Of a DNA stretch of 64,000 bases, positions 59,319-64,000 are shown one piece after another. Both the position numbers and the translations under genes were made by a program. The stretch is from Rhodanobacter thiooxydans (lineage in GTDB: Bacteria > Pseudomonadota > Gammaproteobacteria > Xanthomonadales > Rhodanobacteraceae): assembly GCF_021545845.1 (NCBI RefSeq), contig NZ_CP088923.1, positions 372,001 to 436,000 of the forward strand, written 5' to 3'. Numbering within the stretch: the first letter of the stretch is position 1; every line of letters begins with the position of its first letter. The notes below the pieces were generated by a model. That model had not been told where the DNA came from and ran no database searches. It saw only the letters and a list, made by a program, of their open reading frames with translations.

Positions 59319-59469
59319 GTGTGCGCAGGTGAATTGTGTGGACGTCTTGTGCTGATGGGTTGCGACCTGTCCAAGCAATGCAAGCGTCCCACCAAAGAAA
59401 GTCAGTAATGAGTTTTTTCGGTTGGGAAGAACGCTTCAGAAAGATAGATGGCATTAAGCCATCGATAAC

Positions 59470-61011
<1,542 letters not shown>

Positions 61012-61191
61012 CAAGAAACGACGGCGTGATTCTTCACGCAAGACGTCCACACAAGACACCTGTACTTTACGCAAAGTCCCTTTTGCGAAGAGCGAACATC
61101 AAGACCGGCCATGCATGGCCGGACTCTTCAACAAAGCCGCTCCGAACCCAAGTTCGAAACAGGCTGGTGCAGGCTCTGGGGCTCAATCTCT

Positions 61192-61268
<77 letters not shown>

Positions 61269-61334
61269 TTACCTCACGCGGAGTCATCCGCGAAGGGCAG
61301 ATCAAGGCCGCCCTTCCGTGGGCGGACTCCTCAA

Positions 61335-61410
61335 GGGGCCATAGCTCAGCTGGGAGAGCACCTGCTTTGCAAGCAGGGGGTCGTCGGTTCGATCCCGACT
61401 GGCTCCACCA
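61335..61410 (+). tRNA. tRNA-Ala (TGC)
   Basis: A 76-nt cloverleaf starting GGGGCCATAGCTCAG, anticodon TGC in CTTTGCAAG, T-loop GGTTCGATCCC, ending with encoded CCA. Second spacer tRNA, 66 bp after tRNA-Ile. Confidence 0.97.
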
Positions 61411-61477
61411 TCAAGCGCTGCGTGAAGTATCAGCACACCAAAGATTTTGAAATCATCCGGCATCGAGGCCGGCGTGA

Positions 61478-61492
61478 TGTTCTTTGAAAACA
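61478..61492 (+). promoter_or_regulatory. second boxA-like signal before the 23S gene
   Basis: TGTTCTTTGAAAACA matches the boxA core TTCTTTGA and resembles the leader copy at 59308. E. coli rrn operons also carry a spacer boxA. Found between tRNA-Ala and 23S. Confidence 0.55.
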
Positions 61493-61613
61493 AGTAAACG
61501 AGTGACAAGCGTCTTGGTTCGAACCGAACCGAGGCAAGTGTTAAGGCACGAAAACGAAGTAACTTGGCTGCACCTGAGGAGGGTGCATGCCCCGAGGCGA
61601 CTTGGGGTTATAT

Positions 61614-64000
<2,387 letters not shown>

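Overview
The window is about two thirds G+C and reads as chromosomal DNA of a gammaproteobacterium in the Xanthomonadales, most likely Rhodanobacteraceae (Rhodanobacter or a close relative). This rests on the 16S rRNA sequence, on the gene order (accB-accC-prmA-fis-purH, cutA next to dsbD and groESL, tolC next to a pcm-like gene, hemL-thiE-rubredoxin) and on the PPi-dependent phosphofructokinase. The genus is inference. There is no prophage, insertion sequence, CRISPR array or secretion island.

Layout. 1-11.4 kb: polA, a small exported protein, a GST, purH, fis, a zinc-ribbon membrane protein, prmA, accC, accB and aroQ. 11.5-18 kb: a TlpA-like thioredoxin, an unusually long dsbD, a DMT transporter, cutA and, divergently, groES-groEL behind a CIRCE operator. 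18-27.6 kb: an exported Ala/His-rich protein, a sulfatase-type membrane enzyme, glnE, an ELM1-family protein, a nitroreductase, yceI and an interrupted Yip1-family gene. 27.6-37.3 kb: envelope genes (glycosyltransferases, O-antigen ligase, polysaccharide deacetylase, LpxL-type acyltransferase, waaA, tolC). 37.5-49 kb: TetR regulator, ferritin-like protein, quinone-reductase-like enzyme, DUF2333 protein, and a pyrophosphate-centred group (ppa, hppA, pfp) mixed with a prolyl hydroxylase, an S9 peptidase and an RcnB-like protein. 49-59 kb: adk, mpl, Lon-N-like protein, SDR, argD-like aminotransferase, glyoxalase, a cysteine-bearing regulator with an exported helical protein, hemL-thiE, rubredoxin and a DUF192 lipoprotein. 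59.2-64 kb: a ribosomal RNA operon (16S, tRNA-Ile, tRNA-Ala, 23S cut by the window end) with a strong promoter.

The most interesting layer is repeats rather than genes. Three intergenic spots (fis/purH, accC/accB, groES/groEL) carry paired, inverted arms built of GGGATTC-type heptamers. Two enclose about 60-80 bp; the third encloses a four-helix-bundle (S23/IVS-type) gene whose first codons lie in one arm. Two other spots carry a 95-97 bp palindromic element. Other short repeats have entered coding sequence in frame: in polA between nuclease domains, in mpl, and at the 3' end of the O-antigen ligase gene. The genome thus appears populated by small palindromic elements, one class possibly carrying a gene. 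This family is the best candidate here for something undescribed.
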